A stretch of 64,000 nt of DNA from CAYREX01 sp964423505. Its GTDB lineage: Bacteria; Fermentibacterota; Fermentibacteria; Fermentibacterales; JCC-6. Under the pieces are notes generated by a model. The model did not search any database. It was not told the origin of the DNA and saw only the letters and a list, made by a program, of their open reading frames with translations. This document shows, piece after piece, positions 1-9,831 of the stretch. A program made the position numbers and the translations under genes. The first letter of the stretch is position 1. The number at the start of each line of letters is the position of its first letter. The stretch is from assembly GCA_964423505.1 (NCBI GenBank), contig CAYREX010000007.1, positions 60,828-124,827 of the forward strand. Reading direction: 5' to 3'.

Positions 1-1251
1 CAGCAGCCACTGGAACCTGGACTCCAGCTCCTCCGCCAGCTTCTCCCCGGGGAGCTCCGCAGCCACCGTGCGGAAGGCGTTGTCGATGACCAGCCGGTAG
101 TACTCCCTGGTCCTCTCCGCCGAGTAACCCTCCATCATCTCCGAGAGGTCGCCTATCATCCCGACGAAGAGCTCCTCGAGCGCATCCGCCCCGGGACGGT
201 CGGGGTCGGACTCCATGATCTCGAGCAAGCGCAGCTCGTAGCTCCTGAGCGGCGGACGAGCACCCGAGGGGACCAGGGAGACCTCCCCTTCCCCGCCCCG
301 GCGGAGCTCGAGGGCGCCCTTGCGGACCATCCCGTAGACGACCAGCAGCAGCACCCGGGAGAGGTCCTCCTCCAGGAGCAGCGCGGCCATCGGGGCGGTG
401 AGCCCCCTCCTGATGCCGCTGCCCTCCATGCCTATCCTGGGAGGGAGGTAGCGCTTCTTCCGTCTGACGGAGCGTCTGACGGCCCGCGTGACCACGGCGG
501 CGACCACGGCTATCCAGAGGATGGTCATGCCGCCCACCGCCACTGCGATGAGGGACTGCTCCCTCCCCGGCTCCGCCTGCTCCCGGAGCGCCGCCGTGCC
601 GCCGACGGCAGCTGCGGGGAAGGAGACCCCCACCGTGTACGGCGAATCGACGCGCCGGCGTTCCTCCCAGACGAATATGACCCTCTCCTGGTCGTCGACG
701 TACGCCTCCGTGAAGGGCCTCTCGTGGTAGACGGTCTCCTCCGGTCCCACCCCCGGGGGGAAGACCAGGCCCAGGCAGAAGTCGGAGCCGTCCAGCAGCA
801 GGCCGCCGTCGAACCAGGTGGGGGTGAAGACCAGCGATGCGTAGTCGGAGCGCTGCGCGTCCGGCTGGACCATCGCGCCGCAGATGGCGGTGACCACCAG
901 GACGCCGATCGAGTCCGGCTGCACCGACAGCCCTCCCAGGTGGGCCTCTATCCCGTGCTCCAGCACGGTCGAGCGCCTCACGTCCTGCACGGTCTGCCCG
1001 TCCATCTCGACGTGGACGTCGGAGGGGTCGAATCGCCCGGTGGGCAGCCCCACGTCCACCACGTCGACCGGAGCGGCGCCGGGTGCGCAGTGGAAGGAGA
1101 TCTCGTAGTAGACGCTGATGGCGCCGTTTGTCAGTACCTCGACGGTGCAGACGAACTCCGGGACGCTGAAGGCGTAGTCCTGCGAGGCGGAGGCGGCCGG
1201 CATCAGCAACAGCAGGAGGAGGGCCGGCAGCACCGGCAGGGCGCGGCTCAC
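1..1251 (-). CDS. DUF2207-like membrane protein, 3' end outside window
   Basis: The first 417 codons are visible; the gene runs off the left edge. It starts at GTG 1251, giving a GTGA overlap with the stop of the upstream gene. Residues 1-23 form a signal peptide (hydrophobic LLLLLL core, then AASA). An extracytoplasmic beta-rich domain of about 210 residues follows, then one membrane segment near residue 250 and a basic stop-transfer stretch. The cytoplasmic part has the segment GIRRGLTAPMAALLLEEDLS, which resembles the start of the DUF2207 (YciQ-like) cytoplasmic domain. The family has no firm function. It is last in an operon with an ABC ATPase and a small zinc-ribbon membrane protein, so it may work with them at the inner membrane. 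Confidence 0.7.
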   Translation of the reverse strand, partial: MSRALPVLPALLLLLLMPAASASQDYAFSVPEFVCTVEVLTNGAISVYYEISFHCAPGAAPVDVVDVGLPTGRFDPSDVHVEMDGQTVQDVRRSTVLEHGIEAHLGGLSVQPDSIGVLVVTAICGAMVQPDAQRSDYASLVFTPTWFDGGLLLDGSDFCLGLVFPPGVGPEETVYHERPFTEAYVDDQERVIFVWEERRRVDSPYTVGVSFPAAAVGGTAALREQAEPGREQSLIAVAVGGMTILWIAVVAAVVTRAVRRSVRRKKRYLPPRIGMEGSGIRRGLTAPMAALLLEEDLSRVLLLVVYGMVRKGALELRRGGEGEVSLVPSGARPPLRSYELRLLEIMESDPDRPGADALEELFVGMIGDLSEMMEGYSAERTREYYRLVIDNAFRTVAAELPGEKLAEELESRFQWLL

Positions 1252-1610
1252 CACCTCGGCTCCTCCCTGAGATGGTGGACCGCCCCGCAGAAGGGGCAGG
1301 TGACCACCAGTGCGCCCTCGACCACAGACAGATCCTCGGCGGTGACCAGGCCTCCGCAGGAGCGGCACCTGAGCTCCCTCATCTCCACGTCGCCGGCGAT
1401 GTGGCCCCGGTGACCGTCGCCCTCATCCTCCCGCCGCCTCCTGTCCAGCCCGAGGGAGGTGCGGAGCAGCACGACTCCCGCAACCAGAAGCACGATGCCC
1501 ACCGGCAGCCTGCCGGATGCGTTTCCCTCGGAGGAGGCTATAAGGAAGACCGGGCCGAGGAGGAGCATCAGGGAGCCGAGCAGGGTCAGCAGCAGCGCCA
1601 GGGGTCTCAA
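1248..1610 (-). CDS. Small membrane protein with C-terminal zinc ribbon
   Basis: This 120-residue protein starts at TTG 1610, in a TTGA overlap with the ABC ATPase stop. A GGGGGAGG ribosome-binding site lies 7 nt upstream, so this start is preferred over the longer GTG at 1646. Two hydrophobic segments cover roughly residues 3-25 and 35-50. The C-terminal soluble part carries two CxxC pairs (CRSCG and CPFCG) that look like a zinc ribbon or rubredoxin-like knuckle. No family is recognised. Position between an ABC ATPase and a DUF2207-like protein suggests a membrane complex, but that is inference. Confidence 0.65.
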   Translation of the reverse strand: MRPLALLLTLLGSLMLLLGPVFLIASSEGNASGRLPVGIVLLVAGVVLLRTSLGLDRRRREDEGDGHRGHIAGDVEMRELRCRSCGGLVTAEDLSVVEGALVVTCPFCGAVHHLREEPRW

Positions 1611-2383
1611 GACCCGGCCTCCCCCTTGCCCCCGGCGGCTCCCCACCCGAGGTCGAAGTAGGTCTCGACCTCCCCCGGGCCGGTCCCGGTCAGGCGGAAG
1701 AACACCTCCTGGAGCTGGTCCCTTGCTATCTCGCAGGTGCTCATGGTCTCCAGCAGCCTGCCCCTGTGGATTATGCCCAGACGGTCGCAGAGCCTGACGG
1801 CCACCGGGAGGGTATGGGTGGATATCACCACCGCGGCGCCGGACCGCGCCGCCGCCCTGGACATCCTGCGGAAGGTCTCGGCGGTGGCCGGGTCGAGCCC
1901 TACCAGCGGCTCGTCTATCACGTAGAGGTCCGGCCGTGCTGTGAAGGCGGAGGAGAGGACCACCCTCTGGACCATCCCGTGGGAGTAGCTCTCCGCCCTG
2001 GCGTCCAGCCAGCCGACCATGTCGAAGAGCTTCTCGTGGAATGCTATCCTGCGCTCCAGCTCCTTCGGCTCCACGCCGCGGAGCCTGCCGGTGAAGCGGA
2101 GGAACTCCCGGCCGGTCAGCTTGGGGTAGACGGTCGGCTCGTCCGGTACGAAGGCCACCCGCGACCTGACCAGCCCGGGGTCGACCGAGGCGTCGACGGA
2201 GCCGACCGTCAGGGTTCCGGAGTCGGGGGAGACCAGGCCGGCTATCATCTTCATGGTGGTGGTCTTGCCGGCTCCGTTTGGGCCGAGCAGGCCGAATACC
2301 TCGCCGGCCGGGACGTCCAGGTCGAGGTCGTCGACCGCGGGCTCTCCGCCGTAGGACTTGCAGAGCCCGCGGAGCGAGAGCAT
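1607..2383 (-). CDS. ABC transporter ATP-binding protein (ABC-2 type)
   Basis: This 258-residue ATPase has Walker A GPNGAGKTTT near residue 39 and Walker B DLYVIDEPLVGLDP near residue 155. Its signature is YSHGMVQRV instead of LSGGQ, which is typical of ABC-2/Nat-type exporters. A switch histidine follows in STHTL. It would energise export or lipid/antibiotic transport from the cytoplasmic face. No classical ABC-2 permease is next to it; the two downstream membrane proteins are the only candidate partners visible. It starts at ATG 2383, two bases after the ftsY stop, so it is translationally close to ftsY. Confidence 0.9.
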   Translation of the reverse strand: MLSLRGLCKSYGGEPAVDDLDLDVPAGEVFGLLGPNGAGKTTTMKMIAGLVSPDSGTLTVGSVDASVDPGLVRSRVAFVPDEPTVYPKLTGREFLRFTGRLRGVEPKELERRIAFHEKLFDMVGWLDARAESYSHGMVQRVVLSSAFTARPDLYVIDEPLVGLDPATAETFRRMSRAAARSGAAVVISTHTLPVAVRLCDRLGIIHRGRLLETMSTCEIARDQLQEVFFRLTGTGPGEVETYFDLGWGAAGGKGEAGS

Positions 2384-2385
2384 CC

Positions 2386-3285
2386 TCACACCCCCCCGGG
2401 GTCCTCCACCAGGGCGCGGACGTACTCGTCCCGGTCGAAGGGTACGAGGTCCTCCATCCGCTCCCCCACGCCCACGTACTCTATGGGTATGTCCATGCCG
2501 CTGGCCATCGCCAGCACGGCACCGCCCCTGGCGGTCCCGTCCAGCTTGGTGACCACCAGGCCGGTAACGGGCAGTGTCTCTCTGAAGCTGCCGGCCTGCG
2601 GGCCGGCGTTCTGCCCCACTGTGCCGTCCAGCACCAGCAGGACGGAGTGGGGGGCACCCTCCATTGCCTTGCCGCAGACCCGGTACACCTTGCCCAGCTC
2701 TGCCATCAGCCCCTTCTTGTTGGGGAGGCGGCCCGCAGTGTCGATGATGACCGCGTCGTAGTCGCGGCTGACCCCCCTGGTCACCGCGTCGAAGGCCACC
2801 GCCCCCGGGTCGGCGCCCGGCTCCTGGGTGATGATGGCCGCGCCGAGCCGCTCCGCCCAGACGCCAAGCTGCTCGGCCGCCGCGGCCCTGAACGTGTCGG
2901 CGCAGGCCAGCAGCACCCTCTGCCCCCTCTGCATCCTGCCCCGGGCCAGCTTCGCTATCGTGGTGGTCTTGCCGGCGCCGTTCACCCCGACCACCATGAT
3001 GACGTGCGGCCTCACCCCCTCGGGGAGCCGGGCCGGCTCCCGGAGCGGGACGCACTCGCTCAGGACCTCCACAAGCGCCTCCCGCCAGTCTCCGCCGGAC
3101 CTCCGCACCTGCCCGGGCAGGCGGTCCAGCACCTGCTCCGTCAGCTCCCAGCCGAGGTCGCTCTCCAGCAGTACCTCCTCGGCCCGCTCCAGGTCTTCGT
3201 CGTCCAGCGACCCGCCGCCGAGGATGCGGGACAGCCCGTCGGTCAGCGCCCTCCTGCTCTTGCGGAGCCTGTCAGCCAGCCCCAT
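2386..3285 (-). CDS. ftsY: Signal recognition particle receptor FtsY
   Basis: FtsY is the SRP receptor GTPase that docks ribosome-SRP complexes at the inner membrane. The NG domain is complete: G1 GVNGAGKTTT, the CADTFRAAAAEQL segment, G3 IDTAGR, G4 TKLDG and the closing GVGERMEDLVPFD motif. The N-terminal A domain is short, so this is a compact FtsY of about 299 residues. The start at ATG 3285 is chosen because GGAGG lies 6 nt upstream; ATG 3291 and a longer start at 3312 are possible. The gene overlaps the end of smc by 14 bp. Confidence 0.95.
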   Translation of the reverse strand: MGLADRLRKSRRALTDGLSRILGGGSLDDEDLERAEEVLLESDLGWELTEQVLDRLPGQVRRSGGDWREALVEVLSECVPLREPARLPEGVRPHVIMVVGVNGAGKTTTIAKLARGRMQRGQRVLLACADTFRAAAAEQLGVWAERLGAAIITQEPGADPGAVAFDAVTRGVSRDYDAVIIDTAGRLPNKKGLMAELGKVYRVCGKAMEGAPHSVLLVLDGTVGQNAGPQAGSFRETLPVTGLVVTKLDGTARGGAVLAMASGMDIPIEYVGVGERMEDLVPFDRDEYVRALVEDPGGV

Positions 3286-6200
3286 CGGCATCCTCCGTCC
3301 CCCGGGAGACACCCTCCAGGCTCACGGTGGTGAGCGTGGAGACGCCCTTCTCCGCCATGGTTATCCCGAACAGCCTGTCCGCCGCCTCCATGGTCCTCTT
3401 GTTGTGGGTGATGACCACGAACTGGGTCCGGTCCGAGAAGCTCTGAAGAAGGTCGACGAAGCGGTCTATGTTGGAGTCGTCCAGCGGCGCGTCCAGCTCG
3501 TCCAGGACACAGAACGGCGAGGGCTTCACGAGGTAGAGGGCAAACAGGAGGGCAACCGCCGTCATCGCCCTCTCGCCGCCGGAGAGGGCGGCCACGTTCT
3601 CCAGTTTCTTGCCCGGCGGCCTGGCCATTATCTGTACGCCCCCCTCCAGCGGGTCGTCCGCGTCCACCGACCGTATGTCCGCCTGACCGCCGCCGAAGAG
3701 GAGCTCGAACATCTTCCGGAAGTTCTCCCTGACCACTACGAAGGTCTCCTCGAACCTCTTCGCGGCCGTCACGTTTATCTCCTCGATGGCCCTGAGCAGG
3801 GAGTCCCTGGCCTTCCTGAGGTCGCCCCGCTGCTCCCTGAGGTAGGAGAGCCTGCCGGAGGCCTCCTCGTGCTCGGCCACCGCGAGCATGTTGACCGGGC
3901 CCATGTTCTCGCGCAGCCTCCTCTGGGCCTCCAGCCTCTCCCCTATCTCCTCTTCGGAGAGGCCCCGGAGCTCGTCCGGCTCCTCCAGGTCCTCCGGCAC
4001 CTGGCCGGCCAGCTCCTCCATCCGCCGGCGGAGGGCGCCGACCTCTCCGCTGAGCGAGGCCCTGGTCTCCCTCGCCGAGGAGAGCTCCTCCCTCCTCCCG
4101 GCGACCTCGCCCTCCAGCTCCGAGGTCTGCTCGAGAAGCTCGGCCCTGGCGGCGCTGGCCCTCCTGCGTCGCTCCTCCGCCCCGGTCCTCTCTCCGGTGA
4201 GCTCCGCCAGGGTCCGGTCAAGCTCTCCCGAACGCTCGACCAGCCCCTCCCTGCTCTCCTCGATGGAGCGCAGCCTCTCCCGGAGCTCCCCGGTCCGGCT
4301 CTCCGCCGAGGCGGCTCCCTCGGAGGCCCGCCGCATCTCCGACGTCAGCCTCGAGAGCTCGGACTCCACGGAGGCCAGGGCCATGGCCCTGCTCCGCTCC
4401 TCGTCCAGGGCGGCGGCCAGGGCCTCCCCCGCCTCCCTGCCCCCCCTCTCAGCCTCCGTCAGCTCGGAGCTCAGGCGCTCCAGCTCCGCTGCGGCCTCCC
4501 CGACGGTGTCGTCCACCGGGTCCGCCCCGTCGGACTCCGTCTCCAGCAGGTCGAGCTCCGCGGCCACCTCGCGCGACTCCCGCTCTAGCCTCTCCAGGGC
4601 TGCCTCGTTCTCCTCCAGCCTCGCCCTGGTTCCGGCCTCCTCGCGTCGAGCCCTCTCGAGCCCCTCCCGCGCCTTCCGGAGCTCCTCCCTCTTCCCGGCG
4701 GCCTCCGCGGCAAGCCCCTCCAGCTCACCCCCCAGACGCTCGATGGTCCCGGAGAGCCGGTCGGCCTCCGCCAGCGCGGCCGCGGCCAGCGCCTCCCTCT
4801 CCACCGCGCCGCCCCCCTCGGGGGGCACGCCGAGCCGGACCAGCCCGTCTCTGCGGAACAGGTCGCCGCGAGGTGTGACCAGGTCGACACCGCAGTCCTC
4901 CGCGTGGAGGCGGAGGGCGGTCTCCCTCTCCGGGACCATGGCCGCCCGGGAGAGCAGCCGGCGGAGGAGCGGGTCCGCGCCGGGCAGGAGCAGGTCGGAG
5001 AGCCTCGTGGCCTCCGGCGGGAGCTCCGGCAGGTCATCGCCGGCCCCGCCCTCCTCCAGCAGGAAGCGCTCGCCGCCGGAGGTCCCGGGCAGCTCGTCCG
5101 CGCCGCGCACGGAGGCCTCCTGGAAGGAGTCCAGCCAGGCTCCCACGGCGAGGCCTGCGCCCTCCCGCGTGCGGAGCATCTCAGGGATGCTCCGCCCGCC
5201 GCCGGTCACCTCCGGCCGTTCCAGCTCGGAGGCCCTGGACCTGAGCATTCCCTCCCTGGACCGGAGCTCGGAGAGCTCCTCCCTCAGGGAGGAGACCCTG
5301 CCGTCGATCGCCGCGGCCTCATCCTCCAGGGCGGTCACGCTGCCGGACAGGCCGGCCAGGGAGCCCTCCAGCTCGAGGATCGAGCTCCTTCGGGCGGCTG
5401 CCGCCTCCCTTGTCCCGATGACCGACTCCTCCAGCTCCAGTGACCTCCCGGTGAGCGAGGCCCTTCTGGCGGAGGCGCGCTCCCGGCTCCGGAGCCGCTC
5501 CTCCCTCTCCCTCCTCGCCCCCTCAACGCGGGCCCTGGCCGCCCGGAGGAGCTCCCTGAGCCGCTCCAGCTCTCCGGAGGTGGCCAGGTAGCCCTCCCGG
5601 ACCCCGGCGGCCTTCTCCGCCGCGCTCTCCGCCTTCAGCGCCGCCTCGGCCCTTCGTGCCTCCAGTCGCTCGACCGCAGGCGCCAGCTCCGAGGCCCTGG
5701 CCCCCAGGTTGCCCGCCTGCAGGGCGGAAGCCTCGATGTCCTCACGAAGAGAGTCCATCCGCTCGTCCATGTTGCGGAGCCTCTCCGAGACCATCGCCTG
5801 CTCCTCCCTGGTGGAGCCGATCCCCGAGTCCAGGCCGGCGCACTCGGAGTGGGCCCGGTCCAGGTCGCCACGGGCTCCCTCCAGGCGGACTCTGGTCTCG
5901 GAGAGCCTGGCCGTGAGCGACGAGACCGAGGCCGAGAGCTCCTGCTCCCTCCCGGTCAGGGTGGAGAGCCTCGCCTCCGCCTCCGCCAGCCCGGCTGTGG
6001 CCGCGGTCAGCTCCCGGCCGGCCAGGACGGCGGTCATCTCCTCCATCCTCCTGGCGGCGCTCTCCCAGCGCCGGAAATCCCTCACCTGCCTGCGGAGGCC
6101 GGAGACCGTCCGGGAGACCTCGTCGATGATGTCGTCCAGCCTCTCGAGGTCGGCGCTCACCGCGTTCAGGCGGAGCTCCGCCCTGTGGCGCTGTATCTTG

Positions 6201-6709
6201 TACTTGACTATCCCGGCGGCCTCGTCGAAGAGGAAGCGCCTGTCGGCAGGCCTGCTCTCGACAATGCTCTCTATCATCCTGGCCTCCAGCAGCCAGTAGC
6301 CGCTGCTGCCCAGGCCCTTGTCCACTATCAGGTCTGTCACGTCCATGAGGCGGCACCTGCTGCCGCCTATCAGGTACTCGCTGTCCCCGTTCCTGAAGAG
6401 CCTCCGGGTGACGGTCACCTCGTCGAAGTCCAGCGGCAGCTCCCTCTTCGCGTTGTCGAAGGTCAGGGTGACCTCCGCCATGCCCAGCGGACCGCGGGCC
6501 TCGCTGCCGGAGAAGATCACGTCCTCCATCCTCTCCGCCCGGAGCTGGCTGGGGCTCTGGGAGCCCAGCGCCCAGCTTATGGCGTCGGCGACGTTGCTCT
6601 TCCCGCAGCCGTTCGGCCCGACGATGCAGGAGATGCCCGGCCGGAGGTCGAGCTCCAGCGAGTCGGCGAACGACTTGAACCCGGTCATCTCTATCCTGGA
6701 TAGGTGCAA
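3272..6709 (-). CDS. smc: Chromosome partition protein SMC
   Basis: This 1145-residue SMC ATPase would compact and segregate the chromosome with ScpA/ScpB, neither of which is in the window. Walker A is GPNGCGKSN (residues 31-39). Two long coiled coils rich in Glu, Arg and Ala flank a hinge around residues 505-620. The C-terminal head carries LSGGERAMTAVALLFAL and Walker B PFCVLDELDAPLDD. Length is normal for the family. The smc-ftsY order is common in bacteria. The gene starts at ATG 6709 after a 31-bp gap from the phosphatidyltransferase gene. Confidence 0.97.
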   Translation of the reverse strand: MHLSRIEMTGFKSFADSLELDLRPGISCIVGPNGCGKSNVADAISWALGSQSPSQLRAERMEDVIFSGSEARGPLGMAEVTLTFDNAKRELPLDFDEVTVTRRLFRNGDSEYLIGGSRCRLMDVTDLIVDKGLGSSGYWLLEARMIESIVESRPADRRFLFDEAAGIVKYKIQRHRAELRLNAVSADLERLDDIIDEVSRTVSGLRRQVRDFRRWESAARRMEEMTAVLAGRELTAATAGLAEAEARLSTLTGREQELSASVSSLTARLSETRVRLEGARGDLDRAHSECAGLDSGIGSTREEQAMVSERLRNMDERMDSLREDIEASALQAGNLGARASELAPAVERLEARRAEAALKAESAAEKAAGVREGYLATSGELERLRELLRAARARVEGARREREERLRSRERASARRASLTGRSLELEESVIGTREAAAARRSSILELEGSLAGLSGSVTALEDEAAAIDGRVSSLREELSELRSREGMLRSRASELERPEVTGGGRSIPEMLRTREGAGLAVGAWLDSFQEASVRGADELPGTSGGERFLLEEGGAGDDLPELPPEATRLSDLLLPGADPLLRRLLSRAAMVPERETALRLHAEDCGVDLVTPRGDLFRRDGLVRLGVPPEGGGAVEREALAAAALAEADRLSGTIERLGGELEGLAAEAAGKREELRKAREGLERARREEAGTRARLEENEAALERLERESREVAAELDLLETESDGADPVDDTVGEAAAELERLSSELTEAERGGREAGEALAAALDEERSRAMALASVESELSRLTSEMRRASEGAASAESRTGELRERLRSIEESREGLVERSGELDRTLAELTGERTGAEERRRRASAARAELLEQTSELEGEVAGRREELSSARETRASLSGEVGALRRRMEELAGQVPEDLEEPDELRGLSEEEIGERLEAQRRLRENMGPVNMLAVAEHEEASGRLSYLREQRGDLRKARDSLLRAIEEINVTAAKRFEETFVVVRENFRKMFELLFGGGQADIRSVDADDPLEGGVQIMARPPGKKLENVAALSGGERAMTAVALLFALYLVKPSPFCVLDELDAPLDDSNIDRFVDLLQSFSDRTQFVVITHNKRTMEAADRLFGITMAEKGVSTLTTVSLEGVSRGTEDADGAG

Positions 6710-6740
6710 GCTCTCTCCCGGCGGCTGTCGAGGCGCGCTT

Positions 6741-7310
6741 TCAGGCGTCCCGGAGGGTCCTTATCGACAGGGAAAGATAGCTCCAGAAGCTCGCCAGGAC
6801 AAACGCCAGGGAGACCATCCCCAGCGGATCCAGCCCGGCCGCCGAGAGCCGCTCCGGCCATACCCGGAGCCCGGTCATGTAGGTGAGCGCGGCCAGGGTC
6901 ATGTAGACGGAGAGCAGCAGGGTGGCGAGCTTGCCCCAGGTGTTCGACGAGGGGGGGGAGCCGACCCTGCGGGTGAGGTAGATGCCGCCCGCGGCTATCA
7001 GCAGGTCCCGCGAGACCACCACGACGAGGAACCAGAGCGGTACGGCGCCCACCAGTACGAGCGTTACGAGGAAGGCCGCCACACCGACCTTGTCGGCCAG
7101 CGGGTCCAGTATCCTGCCCCAGTCGCTCTCCCTGCCGGTGGCCCTGGCCACGGCCCCGTCGAGGAAATCGGTCGCGATGGCCAGCCCGATTGCGACCAGT
7201 GCGGGCACCACGCTGCGCCGGGCCACCAGGACGCAGGCGGCCAGGCTCAGCGGGATCCTGGCTGCGCTGAGCAGGTTGGGTGCGGTCAGGAGGGAGCCCT
7301 CCGTCCTCAA
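6741..7310 (-). CDS. pgsA: CDP-alcohol phosphatidyltransferase (PgsA-like)
   Basis: This integral membrane enzyme transfers a phosphatidyl group from CDP-diacylglycerol to an alcohol, most likely glycerol-3-phosphate. Near residues 68-95 the full CDP-alcohol motif is present: DFLDGAVAR, then G and two spaced Asp residues in GRILDPLADK. At least four hydrophobic segments are visible and the length (189 residues) fits PgsA. It starts at TTG 7310, in a TTGA overlap with the recN stop. Substrate cannot be fixed from sequence alone; another alcohol acceptor is possible. Confidence 0.87.
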   Translation of the reverse strand: MRTEGSLLTAPNLLSAARIPLSLAACVLVARRSVVPALVAIGLAIATDFLDGAVARATGRESDWGRILDPLADKVGVAAFLVTLVLVGAVPLWFLVVVVSRDLLIAAGGIYLTRRVGSPPSSNTWGKLATLLLSVYMTLAALTYMTGLRVWPERLSAAGLDPLGMVSLAFVLASFWSYLSLSIRTLRDA

Positions 7311-8965
7311 GGGGACCCGTCCCTCCCGAGGGCTATGGAGCCGGCCTCCGCAAGCATCCTGGAGGCATGCCTCCCGGCGGCCTCACCGCCTCCCAGCAGC
7401 CTGGCCAGCTCACCGGTGCGGCCCTCCTCCGTCTCCAGCGCAACGGTTACCGTCACCGGCACCTCGCCCTCTCCCCCTCCGGTCTTCGAGACGGCCACGT
7501 GACGGCCGGCCATGGCAGCTATCCAGGCCAGGTGGGTGATGACGATGACCTGCCTGCTCCGTCCGGCGCGGGCGAGGGAGAGGGCCAGGTCCCTGGCGGT
7601 CCGCCCGCCGACCCCCGCGTCTATCTCGTCGAAGACCACGGTCGGAGGCTGGCGGACGGTGGAGAGGGCCAGCTTGAGCGCCAGGCTCACCCTGGAGAGC
7701 TCTCCGCCGCTGGCTATGGAGGCGAGGGGGCCCGGCTCCATGCCGGGGTTGGCCGTGAAGACCAGCTCCGGCAGCTCGACGCCGTCGGAGCAGACCATGG
7801 TGCCACGGACGACGATGCTCCGGCCCTCCGGCGGGGCGCCCATACGGACGCCCAGCCGGCCTTCGGGCATGCCGAGGCTACGCAGCTCGGCGTCGGTCAG
7901 CCGGGAGAGCTCCTCGGCCCCGGTCTCCCTCGCCGAGCCCAGGGCGGAAGCGGCCTCGGCCAGCTCCGCCTCCTTCTCCGGCAGGCGCCCGGATATGTCG
8001 GAGAGCTCCCTCTCCATGGCCTCCATGGCAGAGAGCTCCGAGCGGAGGCGGTCGCTCCTCTCCAGCAGCTCCTCTATGGTCCCTCCGCACCTGGTCATCA
8101 GCTCGGAGTAGGAGTCGAGCCGCCCGTCCACCTCGGAGAGGCGCCAGGTCATGTCCTCCATGCCGGAGAGCAGGCCGGAGCAGGCGGAGGATGCCTCGGA
8201 GAGGGCTATGGAGGCCTCCTCCAGCAGCTCCCGGACCTTGCCGGTCCCCTCCGCCTCCAGCGAGGCGCGGACTGAGGAGAGGCCGTCCATCAGGCCGTCG
8301 TCTCCGGAGATGGCCTCCAGGGCTGCCCCTAGCCTCTCCGCGGCCCTGATGGTGGCGCGGAGCTCCCTCCGCTCCGAGACCAGCCCCTCGTAGTCGTCCC
8401 TCTCCGGGGAGAGGCCGTCCAGGAGGGAGAGCTCGTGGACGAGCAGCTCCCTTTCGTCCGCCAGCGAGTCGAGGCGGGAGCGGAGCCGGCGGGCCCTCTC
8501 CCGGAGCGAGCCCACCTCGGAGAAGAGCAGCCCCACCCGGGAGGCCAGCTCCGAGCTGCCGGCGAGCTGGTCCAGGGCCATCTGCTGGTACTTCCTCCGG
8601 AGGAGCGCCGGGGAGGACCTCTGGGTGTGCAGGTCCAGCAGGCCGGACACCCTGTTCCGCACCTCGTCAAGAGTCACCAGGGCGTCGTCGAGGAACATCC
8701 TGCTCCTGCCCCTGGCATGGACCTCGCGCCGAAGCAGCAGCTCTCCGTCCGGGGTCTCGAACAGCGCCTCCACGCTGGCCACCTCCGTGCCCGGCCTGAC
8801 CAGGCCCCGGTCTCCCCTCGCCCCGAGAGCGAGGAGAAGGCCGTCCACCAGTATGGACTTGCCGGCGCCTGTCTCGCCGGTGAGCACGTTCAGGCCCTCC
8901 GAGAAGTCGATGACCGTGTCGCTCACCGTCGCGATGTTGCTCAGGCACAGCCGGGAGAGCATCAT
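7307..8965 (-). CDS. recN: DNA repair protein RecN
   Basis: RecN is an SMC-like ATPase that acts in double-strand break repair. The 552-residue protein has Walker A GETGAGKS near residue 30, a central coiled coil around residues 150-370, and the C-terminal signature IASGGELSRVSLALKLAL followed by VVFDEIDAGVGGRTA. All expected head motifs are intact. The start ATG 8965 overlaps the nadK stop (ATGA). The gene sits between NAD kinase and a phospholipid synthase in a housekeeping operon; no LexA-type operator is evident nearby. Confidence 0.95.
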   Translation of the reverse strand: MMLSRLCLSNIATVSDTVIDFSEGLNVLTGETGAGKSILVDGLLLALGARGDRGLVRPGTEVASVEALFETPDGELLLRREVHARGRSRMFLDDALVTLDEVRNRVSGLLDLHTQRSSPALLRRKYQQMALDQLAGSSELASRVGLLFSEVGSLRERARRLRSRLDSLADERELLVHELSLLDGLSPERDDYEGLVSERRELRATIRAAERLGAALEAISGDDGLMDGLSSVRASLEAEGTGKVRELLEEASIALSEASSACSGLLSGMEDMTWRLSEVDGRLDSYSELMTRCGGTIEELLERSDRLRSELSAMEAMERELSDISGRLPEKEAELAEAASALGSARETGAEELSRLTDAELRSLGMPEGRLGVRMGAPPEGRSIVVRGTMVCSDGVELPELVFTANPGMEPGPLASIASGGELSRVSLALKLALSTVRQPPTVVFDEIDAGVGGRTARDLALSLARAGRSRQVIVITHLAWIAAMAGRHVAVSKTGGGEGEVPVTVTVALETEEGRTGELARLLGGGEAAGRHASRMLAEAGSIALGRDGSP

Positions 8966-9831
8966 CTGCCCCTTATGCCCCAGCCGAGCTTGAGGCCCAG
9001 GTGCTCGTAGTAGCCGGGGCCGCCTGGCAGCACTATCCGCCTGCTCCCCGCGGGGTCGCTCCCCACCGTGACCGACTCGCCCTCCCGCAGCGTCCCGGCC
9101 GGGCGGCCGTCGGTGGAGACCACCGGACCGCTCCCCCGGAGGTCGCCTATGCGCAGGGTTACAGTCAGGTCGTCCGGGACCACCAGAGGCCTGAGCGATA
9201 GGCAGTGGGGGCAGATGGGCACCACGAGCATCGCCGGCAGGCCGGGGTCGAGTATCGGCCCGCCGCAGGAGAGCCCGTAGGCGGTGGAGCCGGTCGGGGT
9301 TGATATCACGAGACCGTCGCCTGCCAGCCTGGCCACCTCCGCCCCGCCGACCATCATCTCGAGGTGGAGGATGCCGCCCATCAGGGAGCGGTTCACGCAG
9401 ATGTCGTTCACCGCCGTGAGGACCTGCCCGGAGGGCATCTCCGCCTTCAGCACCGGGAGGTGCTCCACGTCGAACTCGCCCGCCGCAAGCCTTTCGATGG
9501 CCCTCTCCAGGTCGTCCGCCTCCACACCGGCCAGGAAGCCGAGGTGCCCGGTGTTCACGCCGAGGACGGGGACGTCCATCCCCCTGTAGTGGTCTATGCC
9601 CCGGAGGATGGAGCCGTCGCCGCCGAGGACCATGGCGGCGTCCGGCCGATGCTCGCTCTCGCCAACGTCGAAGCCGGCCAGGTGCTCGGACGCCTCGCTG
9701 GCCGCCTGCGGCTCGATGCCGTGCGCGGTGCATGTCCCTATCAGCCTGCTGATGACCGCCGCGTAGGGGGGGTAGAACCTGTCCAGGTAGAGGCCGAGCC
9801 TGCGCACCTCGAAGCCCTCATTCCTCCCCAC
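8962..9831 (-). CDS. nadK: NAD kinase
   Basis: This cytoplasmic enzyme phosphorylates NAD to NADP. The diagnostic GGDGS motif is at residues 70-74, NDICVNR follows near residue 140, and TGSTAYGLSCGGPI near residue 180 forms the NAD-binding glycine-rich site. The 289-residue length is typical. The start is GTG 9831, with GGAGAGGGG about 7 nt upstream, and overlaps the dxs stop by 14 bp. The nadK-recN pairing is widespread in bacteria. Confidence 0.95.
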   Translation of the reverse strand: MGRNEGFEVRRLGLYLDRFYPPYAAVISRLIGTCTAHGIEPQAASEASEHLAGFDVGESEHRPDAAMVLGGDGSILRGIDHYRGMDVPVLGVNTGHLGFLAGVEADDLERAIERLAAGEFDVEHLPVLKAEMPSGQVLTAVNDICVNRSLMGGILHLEMMVGGAEVARLAGDGLVISTPTGSTAYGLSCGGPILDPGLPAMLVVPICPHCLSLRPLVVPDDLTVTLRIGDLRGSGPVVSTDGRPAGTLREGESVTVGSDPAGSRRIVLPGGPGYYEHLGLKLGWGIRGR